This document shows, in pieces, positions 8,036 through 16,678 of a DNA stretch of 64,000 nt. Location of the stretch: assembly GCA_964494805.1 (NCBI GenBank), contig CAZBST010000004.1, positions 163,129 through 227,128 on the forward strand, written 5' to 3'. Position 1 is the stretch's first letter, and every line of letters starts with the position of its first letter. This stretch comes from CAIYOL01 sp964494805 (GTDB lineage: Bacteria > Planctomycetota > Phycisphaerae > Sedimentisphaerales > Anaerobacaceae). Made by a program: the position numbers and the translations under genes. Below the pieces are notes generated by a model. The model did not search any database. It was not told the DNA's origin and was given only the letters and a program-made list of their open reading frames with translations.

Positions 8036-8343
8036 ATCTTGTCTCCTATATAACCGCAAATACCGTGCCAGAGCTTTCGTGCCGAACCTGTATCCATATA
8101 ACCCGTTGCTGTAACTAAAGTTGTGCTCTAAAGGTATAACGCCGCCCCAATCTGCCAAAACCCCGTTTCTCTGTCAGTATGGCAGGGGGTTCCTTCATAT
8201 TTACCCCTCTGGCTTGTCCTCCGACGCAGCCTAATCTAATCGGCATCTTGAATTTTGCGCTTGTTCTACGCTCGTCGGCATCGACAAAACAATCGTACTT
8301 TGATACAGTTGTTTCACAACTTACAAACTTTGTAGGAGTAAAA
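8036..8343. other. divergent intergenic region, receiver gene / pyruvate kinase
   Basis: About 300 bases without a convincing gene. It must hold the promoters of the minus-strand receiver gene and the plus-strand pyruvate kinase gene. A TAGGAG ribosome binding site ends it at 8331-8336. I could not identify convincing -35/-10 pairs. Longer readings of both neighbours into this region lack family similarity. Confidence 0.5.
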
Positions 8344-9375
8344 ATGCGCAAAACAAAAATAATCTGTACGTTGGGGCCTGCCAGCAGCAAAGCCGCCGTC
8401 CTGAAAAGGCTGGCTCTCTCCGGTATGAATGTCGCCCGGCTTAATTTCTCTCACGGAACCCGCAAAACCCATAAGCAAAGCATTGATATTATCAGGCGAT
8501 TAAACAAAACCCGCAGAAACAAAATAAAAATCCTGCAGGACCTCGAAGGCTACAGAATCAGGGTCGGACTGTTCAAAGGCCCAAGAAAAATGGTTGCCCT
8601 TGCAGCAGGCAGTATAGTGACCCTGATTAATAAATCCATAACCGACAAAAAAGATGTCATTCCCTTCGACTACAAGGGTTCCCTCTACGATATAAAAACC
8701 GGCTCATCCCTCTTCATCGATGACGGCAATATCGCTTTGAAGGTCAAAGGCCGGGATAAAACCGGCTTGAAAGCCGAGGTCCTCGTTCCGGGTATTGTAA
8801 AGGAGCACAAAGGCATTAACATTCCCGACATCAATTTGAAATTTGACGGCCTGACCGAAAAAGACAAAGACGACCTCCTCTTCGGCATAGCAAACAAGGT
8901 AGATTTTCTCGCCCAGTCGTTTGTCCGAAACGAAAAAGATATTCTCAGCGTCAGAGAATTTATTAACCGCCGCGGCTTTAATTGTCCCCTGATTGCCAAG
9001 ATTGAGAACCGGCAGGGAATCGAAAATATCGACCGAATAATGGAAGTATCCGACGGCATAATGATTGCCCGCGGCGATATGGGCGTTTCTTTGCCGATTT
9101 GCGAAGTCCCCGTGATGCAGAAAATCATTATCAAAAAATGCCTCCGCCACAGGACCTTTGTCATCACCGCCACGCAAATGCTCGAGAGTATGACCGAGCA
9201 CATCCGCCCGACGCGCGCCGAGGTAAGCGACGTTGCCAATGCAATCATAGATGGCTCCGACTATGTAATGCTTTCCGAAGAAACCGCCGCCGGCAAACAT
9301 CCCGTCGAAGCCGTACGGATGATGAGCGATATAATCTCGTTTACAGAAAAATCCATAAAGTCTAAGAAAATCTAA
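8344..9375 (+). CDS. pyruvate kinase, short form without C-terminal domain
   Basis: Catalyses phosphoenolpyruvate + ADP to pyruvate + ATP. The ATG at 8344 follows TAGGAG and gives the family start MRKTKIICTLGPASS. The barrel is intact: ARLNFSHG, the LQDLEGYRIRVG loop, B-domain, IAKIENRQG (Lys and metal-binding Glu), IARGDMG (metal-binding Asp), TATQMLESM and the DGSDYVMLSEETAAGKHPVEAV segment. The product stops at 343 residues, where usual enzymes (~470) continue into a C-terminal allosteric domain. Two near-universal positions differ: Tyr for Pro in the DLxGP loop, and Ser for Glu after RGDMGV. It is probably active but not allosteric in the usual way. A regulatory or non-glycolytic role is possible. 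Confidence 0.85.
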   Translation: MRKTKIICTLGPASSKAAVLKRLALSGMNVARLNFSHGTRKTHKQSIDIIRRLNKTRRNKIKILQDLEGYRIRVGLFKGPRKMVALAAGSIVTLINKSITDKKDVIPFDYKGSLYDIKTGSSLFIDDGNIALKVKGRDKTGLKAEVLVPGIVKEHKGINIPDINLKFDGLTEKDKDDLLFGIANKVDFLAQSFVRNEKDILSVREFINRRGFNCPLIAKIENRQGIENIDRIMEVSDGIMIARGDMGVSLPICEVPVMQKIIIKKCLRHRTFVITATQMLESMTEHIRPTRAEVSDVANAIIDGSDYVMLSEETAAGKHPVEAVRMMSDIISFTEKSIKSKKI

Positions 9376-9532
9376 CCCCGCTGTTGTGAAAGTTGGCCCA
9401 GCAATGCCGCCATATATCGCCGTCTCCTTGCCTGAATCATAAAAAACTATCGACTTCGGCTATTCAACCGTTAAAATGTTAATTAAATCAGCGTAATTGG
9501 CGACCTTATATTGTCTTGAAAGGCGGTTTACA

Positions 9533-10612
9533 ATGACCGAAAGTAAAGAAACTATCCTCCAATTTGCTCTTCAATTAGCTTTGCCCTTGGCTATCCTTCT
9601 GATTGTCTTGGTTCTCGGCTTCATCCTCAGAAAATTTCTTTTCAAACGTTTATCCCGCCTGGCTCAAAAGACGAAATCCGGCCTCGATGACACCATTATA
9701 TCCGCAATAAGGGGACCGTTCATAATATGGTCCCTGATGTTGGGTGTATATATCGCACTGCAATTCTCCGAACTCCCGGAAAACACCGTGCACATCGCCG
9801 GCAAGATTATCCTTGTTCTTGGTTTGTTCTCCGCAATCCTCGTTCTGGCAAATATCTCCTCGGCCCTGACTAATCTGTTTTCAGCCGGACGGGCCAGGCC
9901 ATTGCCCGGCGCCTCTCTCACACAAACCGTAATTCGCATAATCATCTTCGGCGTCGGTTTCCTCGTGATTCTAAACACCCTCGGCATCTCCATAACGCCC
10001 GTCCTTGCAACGTTAGGCGTCGGAGGCCTGGCGGTGGCCCTTGCGCTTCAGGACACACTTTCGAACCTGTTCGCTGGATTTCACATTGTCTTGAATCGCA
10101 TCGTACGCGTTGGCGACTACATAGAACTCGATACCGGTGAAAAAGGTTATGTCACGGATATCAACTGGCGGACCACAAAGGTCAGAATGCTGCCCAACAA
10201 CGTTGTATTAATCCCCAACGCAAAATTGACCCAGACAAATATCACAAATTATTACCTCCCGGCCAAGGATATGGCCGTGCTGGTTAATCTCGGCGTGCAT
10301 TACAATAGCGACCTCCAGCTGGTGGAACGTATAACTTGTGAAGTAGCTAAGGAAGTAATGCAGCAAGTCCCCGGCGGAGTCCCGGAATTTGACCCCTTTA
10401 TTCGATACCACACCTTCGGCAATTCGAGCATTGATTTTACTGTAATACTAAGGGCCAGGGAATATGTTGACCAGTACATTGTTAAGCACGAATTTATTAA
10501 ACGCCTTCATAAGCGATACGCTCAGGAGGGCATAGTCATTCCATTCCCAATTATGGCCGTCAATTACTCACAGGAAAAAACCGAAAAATCCCTCGACTCT
10601 AAGAAAATCTGA
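9533..10612 (+). CDS. MscS-family mechanosensitive ion channel
   Basis: Inner-membrane channel of the small-conductance family, expected to open under membrane tension during osmotic downshock. The ATG at 9533 follows AAAGGCGG. Of 359 residues, the first ~165 hold four hydrophobic segments; the pore-lining helix is glycine and alanine rich (LGVGGLAVALALQDTLSNLFAG), followed by the classical MscS beta domain (RVGDYIELDTGEKGYVTDINWRTTKVRM, PNAKLTQTNITNY) and the C-terminal alpha-beta domain. The C-terminal EKSLDSKKI and the bases after the stop resemble the end of the preceding pyruvate kinase gene. It probably has its own promoter in the ~155-base gap. Confidence 0.92.
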   Translation: MTESKETILQFALQLALPLAILLIVLVLGFILRKFLFKRLSRLAQKTKSGLDDTIISAIRGPFIIWSLMLGVYIALQFSELPENTVHIAGKIILVLGLFSAILVLANISSALTNLFSAGRARPLPGASLTQTVIRIIIFGVGFLVILNTLGISITPVLATLGVGGLAVALALQDTLSNLFAGFHIVLNRIVRVGDYIELDTGEKGYVTDINWRTTKVRMLPNNVVLIPNAKLTQTNITNYYLPAKDMAVLVNLGVHYNSDLQLVERITCEVAKEVMQQVPGGVPEFDPFIRYHTFGNSSIDFTVILRAREYVDQYIVKHEFIKRLHKRYAQEGIVIPFPIMAVNYSQEKTEKSLDSKKI

Positions 10613-10995
10613 CCTGCCTGACTTTTGAAAATTGGCTTTGTTTGGGTTCGTTTTTGAGCTTGGCCGTCCTAAGTTTTTGGTTATTAGTCATTGTATTTGC
10701 TGAGCTTACACTCATTTTTAGCATTTCGAAAATTGGGTTCGTTTTGAACGGTTAACCGTTTTAACTCTTTCATAGTTCATTGTTGATAGAGAATCTCCGA
10801 TGGGGTTTCCGTCTGTCTTACAAACGGCCAAACTCCACTACAAGTAAACTATTAAGTCGTTTCTGACCCGGGCCTGCTGGACCTGAAACCTTGCCCACCG
10901 GGGCGATATGCAGTTTATCTACTGATAAACTGTGGGTATTTTAACATATTTTTGAAGAAAAGTCAATTAAAAATGGTAGTGCTAAGTAACGGCTC
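10613..10995. other. structured intergenic region
   Basis: No coding frame is convincing here. Three dyads stand out: a perfect 14-bp palindrome AACGGTTAACCGTT (10747-10760); a long interrupted stem at 10802-10836 that pairs best on the minus strand, with CCGTTTGT and ACAGACGG around an AAG loop; and a perfect 9-bp hairpin at 10911-10932. I compared it by eye with 4.5S, tmRNA and RNase P landmarks and found none. It could be an unrecognised non-coding RNA or the remnant edge of a mobile segment. Confidence 0.4.
10911..10932. terminator. perfect 9-bp hairpin
   Basis: CAGTTTATC, loop TACT, GATAAACTG. It lies beyond the stop of the minus-strand gene at 10996 and beyond mscS on the plus strand. 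No uridine run follows on either strand, so it may be a weak terminator or part of a structured RNA. Confidence 0.35.
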
Positions 10996-11316
10996 TTACT
11001 TAATATTAGGATGTTTATACTCAAAAGGAGGGTGTTCAAAAATATCTGAAGGTAATAATAAATTTTCAATGATAGCTCTCATTGCTATTTCACCAATAGT
11101 TTTTTTGGGTCCTGAAACTTCAACTCCGGTGAAAATATATCTGGCTATTTGCTCGCGTGGTGGTGGTCCTGGGTTTATTATTATTATGGGCTTACCTTTT
11201 TCATCTATTCGAGTTACTTCAATACTTGGTATGCTGGGTGTTTTTACAAAATCAAAGTGCTTTTTATCTTTTTTAAGATAATCGTATAACTCCTCGTAAT
11301 ACTTAATCTTCGCCAT
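10996..11316 (-). CDS. hypothetical protein
   Basis: A 106-residue product starting MAKIKYYEELYDYLKKD. The ATG at 11316 has GAGAGG about eight bases before it. The protein is soluble and charged, has a proline-rich centre (NPGPPPREQ) and no motif I recognise. Base composition is AT-rich compared with the flanking housekeeping genes. It is the leftmost gene of the accessory segment. I cannot assign a function. Confidence 0.55.
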   Translation of the reverse strand: MAKIKYYEELYDYLKKDKKHFDFVKTPSIPSIEVTRIDEKGKPIIIINPGPPPREQIARYIFTGVEVSGPKKTIGEIAMRAIIENLLLPSDIFEHPPFEYKHPNIK

Positions 11317-11559
11317 TTTCTTGCCTCTCCATAGGCGAAACTCACCTGAATCCAACAAATAACTTATTATATTATAACATTATCTTCGGATTTTTACAAG
11401 GAAACCTTTTGATTTGAACCTAAAATAATGAGGGTTTTTGTGTTTTTTTACTTCAAGTCTTTTAGGGGAAGTTTTATTTTTGGCTTAAAAACACGTTATT
11501 AAAAACATATACACGATGCTATATTCTAAGCAATTTGATGGATGTTATGGAGTTTAATT

Positions 11560-12090
11560 CTAAGAATTTTGGTGAACCGAAATTGAATCGCTTAAGACGG
11601 TGTCCTCTAGATCAACATCAACAAGAATGCCGGGGAAGGTGCCTCCTAAATCTTGAGTTGTAATTTTAAAAGAAAGACCAGATGTTTCGCTATCCTGGCG
11701 AGGAATCGAGATAAAGTCCTCAATTCCTTTCATCAAGGCTCTCGTTTGTCTATCCTGTGGCATTCTTGTCCCTTGCGAACTTTCTTCCCTAAGTTCGTCG
11801 GAAACGGCTCGGCCTATTTTAGAATTTGGTAAATCCACAGCTGCTCTTAAGGCATCATAAAGTTTAAAAACCAACCAGCTATAAGCCTGTTCAGGAGTTC
11901 CTCCTAAAGCAGTAAAACCTGTTTCCACAGAGATGGCTATATAATCTTCTTTGTCTTCTGGTTTAATATAGATGATATCATTTATAGTTTTAGAGTTTAT
12001 TTGAGAGCTTGTGCCGCTCCCCCGCTTTCTATTATAAGTTAAATTAGTACCGGCCCTATAAGACAGATTACTTTTTTCATCATTACTCAT
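11560..12090 (-). CDS. hypothetical protein
   Basis: A 176-residue product starting MSNDEKSNLSYRAG. The ATG at 12090 is preceded by GGAGG at good spacing, which favours it over a longer reading. The N-terminal ~45 residues are polar and probably disordered; the rest reads as a mixed alpha-beta domain (YIAISVETGFTALGGTPEQAYSWLVFKLYDALRAAVDLP) ending in an acidic strand region. No transmembrane segment or known motif. It is AT-rich like its neighbours and probably belongs with the accessory segment. Confidence 0.6.
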   Translation of the reverse strand: MSNDEKSNLSYRAGTNLTYNRKRGSGTSSQINSKTINDIIYIKPEDKEDYIAISVETGFTALGGTPEQAYSWLVFKLYDALRAAVDLPNSKIGRAVSDELREESSQGTRMPQDRQTRALMKGIEDFISIPRQDSETSGLSFKITTQDLGGTFPGILVDVDLEDTVLSDSISVHQNS

Positions 12091-12301
12091 ATTAGGCCTC
12101 CGTTTTTCTAAAGGGGCTAATAGTTCCGAAGTTTTCCTTATAGAATAAGAGGGCCAGAGATGTTTGATTTGCACTCTTTCTTCATGTAACGAAATCGGTC
12201 CTTTCCGTTACTCATCACCCATTCCTCCACTGACGGCATCCATTGCCTGTTTTGACATAGTCTCCGTATATCGTATCTCCCTGTCGCCAAAATAATTATA
12301 C

Positions 12302-12538
12302 TCATTCTTCGTCTTTTTTCAAGGAAAAACTAAAATTATTTTTACGCCAAGTATGGCAAGAATCAAACATATTATAGCAGAACACTTCAAATATTTTCGG
12401 AGAATTCACGTAACTATCTATAAATAAAGCGCTTACATATAATTTTTCTAACACTTTTTTGACTTTATTTTCATGTATTTGCCTCATTTTTTGCCTATCG
12501 TATGGCCACATACCTAACACATATTTTTGTTTTTTCAA
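12302..12538 (-). CDS. possible small hypothetical protein
   Basis: A 78-residue frame, lysine and aromatic rich (MKKQKYVLGMWPYDRQKM at the start). No clear ribosome binding site and no recognised family. The region is very AT-rich, in which such frames arise by chance, so this is a weak call. Confidence 0.3.
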   Translation of the reverse strand: MKKQKYVLGMWPYDRQKMRQIHENKVKKVLEKLYVSALFIDSYVNSPKIFEVFCYNMFDSCHTWRKNNFSFSLKKDEE

Positions 12539-12860
12539 ACCATCTCTTTCACTTTCGGGGATTAGCCGTTTTTAGTGTCCTATAGTCGACATTATAAAGC
12601 ATAAAAGGTTTTGGGCTAAGCAAACAATAAGGGTACTCCTTAATTTGGGAGTTCTTTTTGCTTACTTCGAGAAGGTTATCATTAAAACAGGATTTACTCC
12701 TCTTTGTTCACAGTTTTATCGTGAAAGATATGGGGCATGCTACACGTTTTCTTCAACCCAAATTTCTTGTTGCTCTTACCATAATGCCGGTATAGAATCG
12801 ATACAAATCGCGATAATTGGTTATTTTTATTTCTTTCAGGTAATCGTAAGGCATTGGATA
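12539..12860. other. leader region of the OLD nuclease gene
   Basis: Some 320 bases without a convincing gene. The nuclease frame stays open upstream to 12645, but those residues lack the family pattern. A weak 5-bp stem (ACTCC/GGAGT near 12632-12655) followed by a short T-run could be an attenuator. The promoter of the nuclease gene is probably here but was not identified. Confidence 0.35.
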
Positions 12861-14483
12861 ATGCGGATTAAAAGTGTAGAGATAAAAAACTTTAGAGCGT
12901 TGCGGTCACTACCACTCGAATTGTCAAACATGACGGTTATCATTGGAGAGAATGATTGTGGTAAAACATCAGTGATGTTAGCGATGGAGGCTTTCTTTGA
13001 AGGAACGAAATTGAATGACCCTTCAGACTATTTCAAAAAAGATATAAGGACTCCGGTTATCATAGATGTGGTGTTCGATGAATTAGGGAGTAAGTTCGGG
13101 GAATATGGTTTAGCGAATGCGGATACATTGCGAGTGCGGCGTACATTTGGGTTTAATGAGACACCGCTGACTGAAATTGAGGTACTTGGTAAATGGCAAA
13201 AACCTGCAAAGAAGTTTGACGGACTCTTACCTGATTTTGTGTTGGTGCCAGCAGACCGAAGCTTAGAGAGCCACGGCAAAATGACAACAACGAGCCTCTT
13301 TGGAAAGCTATTTAGGCCTCTCATCAAACAGGTTGTTGAAGGTGAAGGAGCCGAGTCGACTAAAGAATTGCGTGAGAAGATTCGTTTGGGAGTGGTAAAA
13401 AGAGTTGTAGACTTGGAAGAAGCTTTGCGCGCGCAGCTAAACAATCCAGAGTTGAAATTGGAGCATGGGATAGAGGTTGACCCTCTGTCTGGGATAAGTA
13501 TTCCGATCCAGATGAGTGATGAGAGGGTTGAAGGCATACCTATTGAGAATAGAGGCGCAGGAGTCCAGAATAGCTTCATACTGGCACTTTTTAGGACTTA
13601 CGCTAAATATGAAACGCCGGATTTCATTCTGGCAATTGAGGAACCGGAAAATAGCCTACATCCCAGAGCACAACGGGAGATGCGATGGGCAATGCAAGAC
13701 TTCAGCCGTAAATCGCAGGTGATATGTACCACCCATTCACCCGTGTTTTTGGATTTGGGCAGGATGGAGGATAACATCGTATTGCGTAGAAAAGGTGACG
13801 GATCCACTGAACCTGCATACTTCTGCTTGGATAAAACTGACGAGTTAAATGCTTTGAGGGAGTTGGTAGGAGTTAAGGTCTCGGACGCACTGTTGAGCGG
13901 TGGCGGAAATTGCAGCTTGATTGTCGAGGGCGATACTGAGTTGTACGCATACCCCCATTTGTTCAGGTGTGTTAAGATCAACCCAAGAAGTTTAGGGATA
14001 TCAATGGTATGTGCAGGCGGGTCCGATGCAAAAAAGATGCTAATGCACGCTAGAATTCTAAATGCATATGGACTGCCATGTGTAATCGTGCTTGATAAGA
14101 ATAAGACAGAAGAGGTAGAGAAAATAGAAGTGCAAAAAACTCCAAATGTAAAAGCTATTTATGCTCTAAAGAAAGGCAACTTTGAAGAGTACTTGCCACT
14201 TGAGATTATGATTGAAGTGATAAACGAATTGTGTCAAAACGAATTGGCAGAGTGTGGACGTGGGAAGGTAGAAAGTATCAGCAAGTTCGATGTTGACACG
14301 TCCAAACCCATCGAGAATCAGTTGCGTCGATTAGTGCACGAACGATTCATCGGAATAAGATTTGAATATCTTAAGGTTCGCCTTGGGGAAGAGGTTGGAA
14401 AGAGAATGGTCGAAAGGGGTTTGAGGCCTGATGATGAGATAATTGAAATACTAACTAAAGCGAAGGAGATAGCAACAACGTGA
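12861..14483 (+). CDS. OLD-family ATP-dependent endonuclease (AAA + TOPRIM)
   Basis: A 540-residue product starting MRIKSVEIKNFRALRSL, the typical opening of SMC/RecF-like ABC ATPases. Walker A is GENDCGKTS near 31-39; a signature and Walker B region follows (LAIEEPENSLHPRAQRE near 260), then the switch histidine in CTTHSPVF. The C-terminal third is a TOPRIM nuclease domain: IVEGDTELY (conserved Glu) and VLDKNKTEEV (Asp). Known relatives include phage P2 Old and GajA of Gabija. No UvrD-like helicase follows, which argues for a stand-alone class 1 protein instead of Gabija. It probably acts in defence against phage or foreign DNA. It stands divergent from AT-rich unknown genes in an accessory segment. 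Confidence 0.88.
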   Translation: MRIKSVEIKNFRALRSLPLELSNMTVIIGENDCGKTSVMLAMEAFFEGTKLNDPSDYFKKDIRTPVIIDVVFDELGSKFGEYGLANADTLRVRRTFGFNETPLTEIEVLGKWQKPAKKFDGLLPDFVLVPADRSLESHGKMTTTSLFGKLFRPLIKQVVEGEGAESTKELREKIRLGVVKRVVDLEEALRAQLNNPELKLEHGIEVDPLSGISIPIQMSDERVEGIPIENRGAGVQNSFILALFRTYAKYETPDFILAIEEPENSLHPRAQREMRWAMQDFSRKSQVICTTHSPVFLDLGRMEDNIVLRRKGDGSTEPAYFCLDKTDELNALRELVGVKVSDALLSGGGNCSLIVEGDTELYAYPHLFRCVKINPRSLGISMVCAGGSDAKKMLMHARILNAYGLPCVIVLDKNKTEEVEKIEVQKTPNVKAIYALKKGNFEEYLPLEIMIEVINELCQNELAECGRGKVESISKFDVDTSKPIENQLRRLVHERFIGIRFEYLKVRLGEEVGKRMVERGLRPDDEIIEILTKAKEIATT

Positions 14484-14598
14484 TGTGTTAAAGTTTAATA
14501 GTCCCCGCTTCACCTGACAAAATTTTTTCGCGGCTAAAAAATCCCTGTTAACTTAGGCAATCTGTGCCTAATTTTTCTCCGTGGTTTAGTGGCTTACA

Positions 14599-14753
14599 GA
14601 AATTTCAATCAAATGCGCAGGGGGGTGAAAAATTTTTAAATTTTGTTGAAGATTTTGCATTAGTTTCTATGCAGTTTTTGTAAATTTCTCTCCGGTTTTT
14701 GTAAATTTTTGACTAATTTTGCACGTTTCAAAACACGAACTTGCGCGTTTGGT
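14599..14753. repeat. interspersed intergenic element, copy A
   Basis: Begins GAAATTTCAATCAAATGCGC followed by a G-run, continues AT-rich, and ends with TTTCAAAACACGAACTTGCG and CGTTTG. The same order of blocks recurs at 59776-59917. The end forms a 7-bp stem (AAACACG, loop AACTTG, CGCGTTT) that is perfect on the minus strand if one G-U pair is allowed. Confidence 0.75.
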
Positions 14754-14784
14754 GCTATCCCATTTTGCCCATCTTCCCTATTTT

Positions 14785-14819
14785 AAACTCGAAACTCAGT
14801 GCTCAAAACTACAAACTTT
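14785..14819. repeat. heptamer tract, intergenic (unit like AAACTCA)
   Basis: Units AAACTCG, AAACTCA, GTGCTCA, AAACTAC, AAACTTT. Non-coding member of the heptamer family, immediately upstream of the UbiA-family gene. Confidence 0.65.
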
Positions 14820-14862
14820 TTTCCATTTTCTTTTTTGTTAATCCGTGTAAAATACTTAACTT

Positions 14863-15798
14863 ATGAAATCTAAATTGCTTATTCTTCTCCTTGCCACCCG
14901 GCCGAGGTTTTTGGTCGCAAGCGCCGCTCCGGTCCTTGTCGGCTCAGCGCTGGCCTTCGCAATAGCAGGGACTTTCTCGCTGCATCTCTTTATCCTGGCA
15001 TTACTTGCGATAATGGCCTTACACAGCGGCTCCAATTTAGCCAACGATTATTTCGACCATACCTCGCGCAACGACTGGCTCAACAAAAACCCGACCCCAT
15101 TTTCCGGCGGCAGCCGGTATATACAGGACGGCATTCTCTCGCCTAAAACAATATTACTTACTGCTCTGCTTGCGCTTACAGCAGGGGCCATAATCGGCAT
15201 TATTATCGTTTTACTGACGCACAGCATATTTATTTTAATTCTCGGCCTAATCGGCCTGCTCGGTGGTTTCTTCTACACAGCTCCGCCTGTTCGGCTCGGC
15301 TACCGCTGCCTGGGCGAACCTGTCATTGCTCTGCTATTCGGCCTGCTGCCGGTCTATGGCTCATACTATCTGCAAACGGAAACCGTCGATGCTATTCCGT
15401 TAATACCAGCTGTTATTGTTGGAATACTGATTTTCCTGGTTATTTTGATAAACGAATTTCCGGATTTTGCCGCCGATGCCGCCGTAAATAAAAGGACCCT
15501 TGTAGTTCGCTTTGGAGTCCCCATTTCGATTTGGATTTACCGAATTATGCTCTTTGCAAGTTATCTTGTTTGCGCAGCGGCAATGCTGATTTATCGCCCT
15601 TTTATCTTTGCAGGAATGCTGTATCTGCTTACACTGCCGATAGCTATCGTTGCGATAAAGACTGCAAATAAAGACGATTTACTCACACCCGGCCGATACC
15701 GTGCCAACGAACTGACGGTATTTTTACACGCGCTCGGCTGCCTGACGTTAGCTGCCGGCTTTATCATTTTCGGGCTTTCCTGGCTGCGCAGAATCTGA
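14863..15798 (+). CDS. UbiA-family prenyltransferase, MenA-like
   Basis: Membrane enzyme that transfers a polyprenyl chain to an aromatic acceptor; the closest role is 1,4-dihydroxy-2-naphthoate polyprenyltransferase of menaquinone synthesis. The 311 residues hold about nine membrane helices. The first aspartate motif is NDYFDHTSRND near 63-73 and the second NEFPDFAADAAVNKRTL near 192-208; both bind the prenyl diphosphate through Mg2+. The NPTPFSGGSR segment between them is typical of MenA. No other menaquinone gene is in the window, so the acceptor is inferred. No ribosome binding site is seen before the ATG. It may head the following glycolipid genes, which start 37 bases downstream. Confidence 0.85.
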   Translation: MKSKLLILLLATRPRFLVASAAPVLVGSALAFAIAGTFSLHLFILALLAIMALHSGSNLANDYFDHTSRNDWLNKNPTPFSGGSRYIQDGILSPKTILLTALLALTAGAIIGIIIVLLTHSIFILILGLIGLLGGFFYTAPPVRLGYRCLGEPVIALLFGLLPVYGSYYLQTETVDAIPLIPAVIVGILIFLVILINEFPDFAADAAVNKRTLVVRFGVPISIWIYRIMLFASYLVCAAAMLIYRPFIFAGMLYLLTLPIAIVAIKTANKDDLLTPGRYRANELTVFLHALGCLTLAAGFIIFGLSWLRRI

Positions 15799-15835
15799 TT
15801 GACCGAAGCATCTATCCCGTTTAAACTTACTGCAA

Positions 15836-16678
15836 ATGGATAAGCGAATCATAATAAATGCAGATGATTTCGGCATAAGCATCGGCGTAAATAAGGCCGT
15901 GGCGCAGGCGCATACTGACGGCGTGCTGACCAGCACAACGATTATGGCCAATATGCCTGCCGCCTACGAAGCCGTCAAAATAGCCAAACAGCTGCCCGAC
16001 CTCGGCTTAGGCGTTCATCTTAATCTGTTCGAAGGCCGGCCCCTGTCGAAAAATGGCAGCGTCGATTGTTTACTCGATGACGATGGCAGTTTCGCTCTGA
16101 CACCGGCCGAACTGTCGCTTTTATCCATAGCCAGACGTAAAATTCGCAATGCCATACGAACGGAGCTTGCCGCACAGATTCAATGGGTGATTGACAACGG
16201 CTTAAAGCCGACCCACTTAGACTCACATAAACATATTCACAGTTTCCCCTCCATTTTCCCGATAGTATGCGGCTTGGCCAGGCGGTTTGAAATCGCCGCC
16301 ATACGTTTTACCCTTGAGCCGAAACAGCTTTTGGCGATGCCCTGGCCGCTGCCGAGCACAGGCGGAAGGAAAAGAGTAAAGGCAATTCGGATTATGGCCA
16401 AGATTAACCGTATTCAAAACCCGGCATACCTGAAAACCGATTGTCTTCTCGGCGTTGCGCATTTGGGGAAAATAGATGTGAACTTCTTCAAGGCCGTCGC
16501 TTTATACAACTCGGCGGCAACTGCGGAGGTAATGACTCATCCCAGCTTTGACGACGGCCCGGAACAAAAGCAAAACAGAATGCAGCGAAAGGGCGAACTT
16601 CAGGCTCTTTGCAGTGAGAAAACAAAACAGTACCTTGAAAACGCGAGAATAAAATTAGTACATTATGGAACACTTTGA
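15836..16678 (+). CDS. YdjC/ChbG-family carbohydrate deacetylase
   Basis: A 280-residue metal-dependent deacetylase-like protein. Start MDKRIIINADDFGISIGVNKA carries the family motif NADDFG, whose Asp residues bind metal; GVHLNLFEGRPL and the THLDSHKHIHSFP histidine cluster near 127-139 complete the site. Family members deacetylate acetyl-sugars (ChbG) or act on hopanoid glycolipids (HpnK). The gene overlaps the start of a polyprenol-phosphate glycosyltransferase by 14 bases, so a lipid-linked sugar is the likely substrate. No clear ribosome binding site before the ATG. Confidence 0.85.
   Translation: MDKRIIINADDFGISIGVNKAVAQAHTDGVLTSTTIMANMPAAYEAVKIAKQLPDLGLGVHLNLFEGRPLSKNGSVDCLLDDDGSFALTPAELSLLSIARRKIRNAIRTELAAQIQWVIDNGLKPTHLDSHKHIHSFPSIFPIVCGLARRFEIAAIRFTLEPKQLLAMPWPLPSTGGRKRVKAIRIMAKINRIQNPAYLKTDCLLGVAHLGKIDVNFFKAVALYNSAATAEVMTHPSFDDGPEQKQNRMQRKGELQALCSEKTKQYLENARIKLVHYGTL

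Larger units (their letters stand above)
14484..14862. other. repeat-rich intergenic region before menA-like gene
   Basis: No coding frame. The stretch consists of decayed repeat-like sequence (GGCAATCTGTGCCTAA near 14553, TTTCTCCGTGG), one copy of a ~150-bp interspersed element (14599-14753) and a heptamer tract (14785-14819). It forms the right boundary of the accessory segment. A TAAAAT at 14848-14853 lies nine bases before the next ATG and could be a -10 element giving a very short leader. Confidence 0.5.

Noticed and set aside
10780..10930. 4.5S (SRP) RNA, tmRNA or RNase P RNA in the mscS downstream region
   Set aside because: GGAAGGAAGCAGCC-like, tag-peptide and GAGGAAAGTCCGGGC landmarks are all missing, on both strands.
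12861..14483. Gabija defence system
   Set aside because: The OLD-type nuclease is not followed by a UvrD/PcrA-like helicase; the next gene is a UbiA prenyltransferase.
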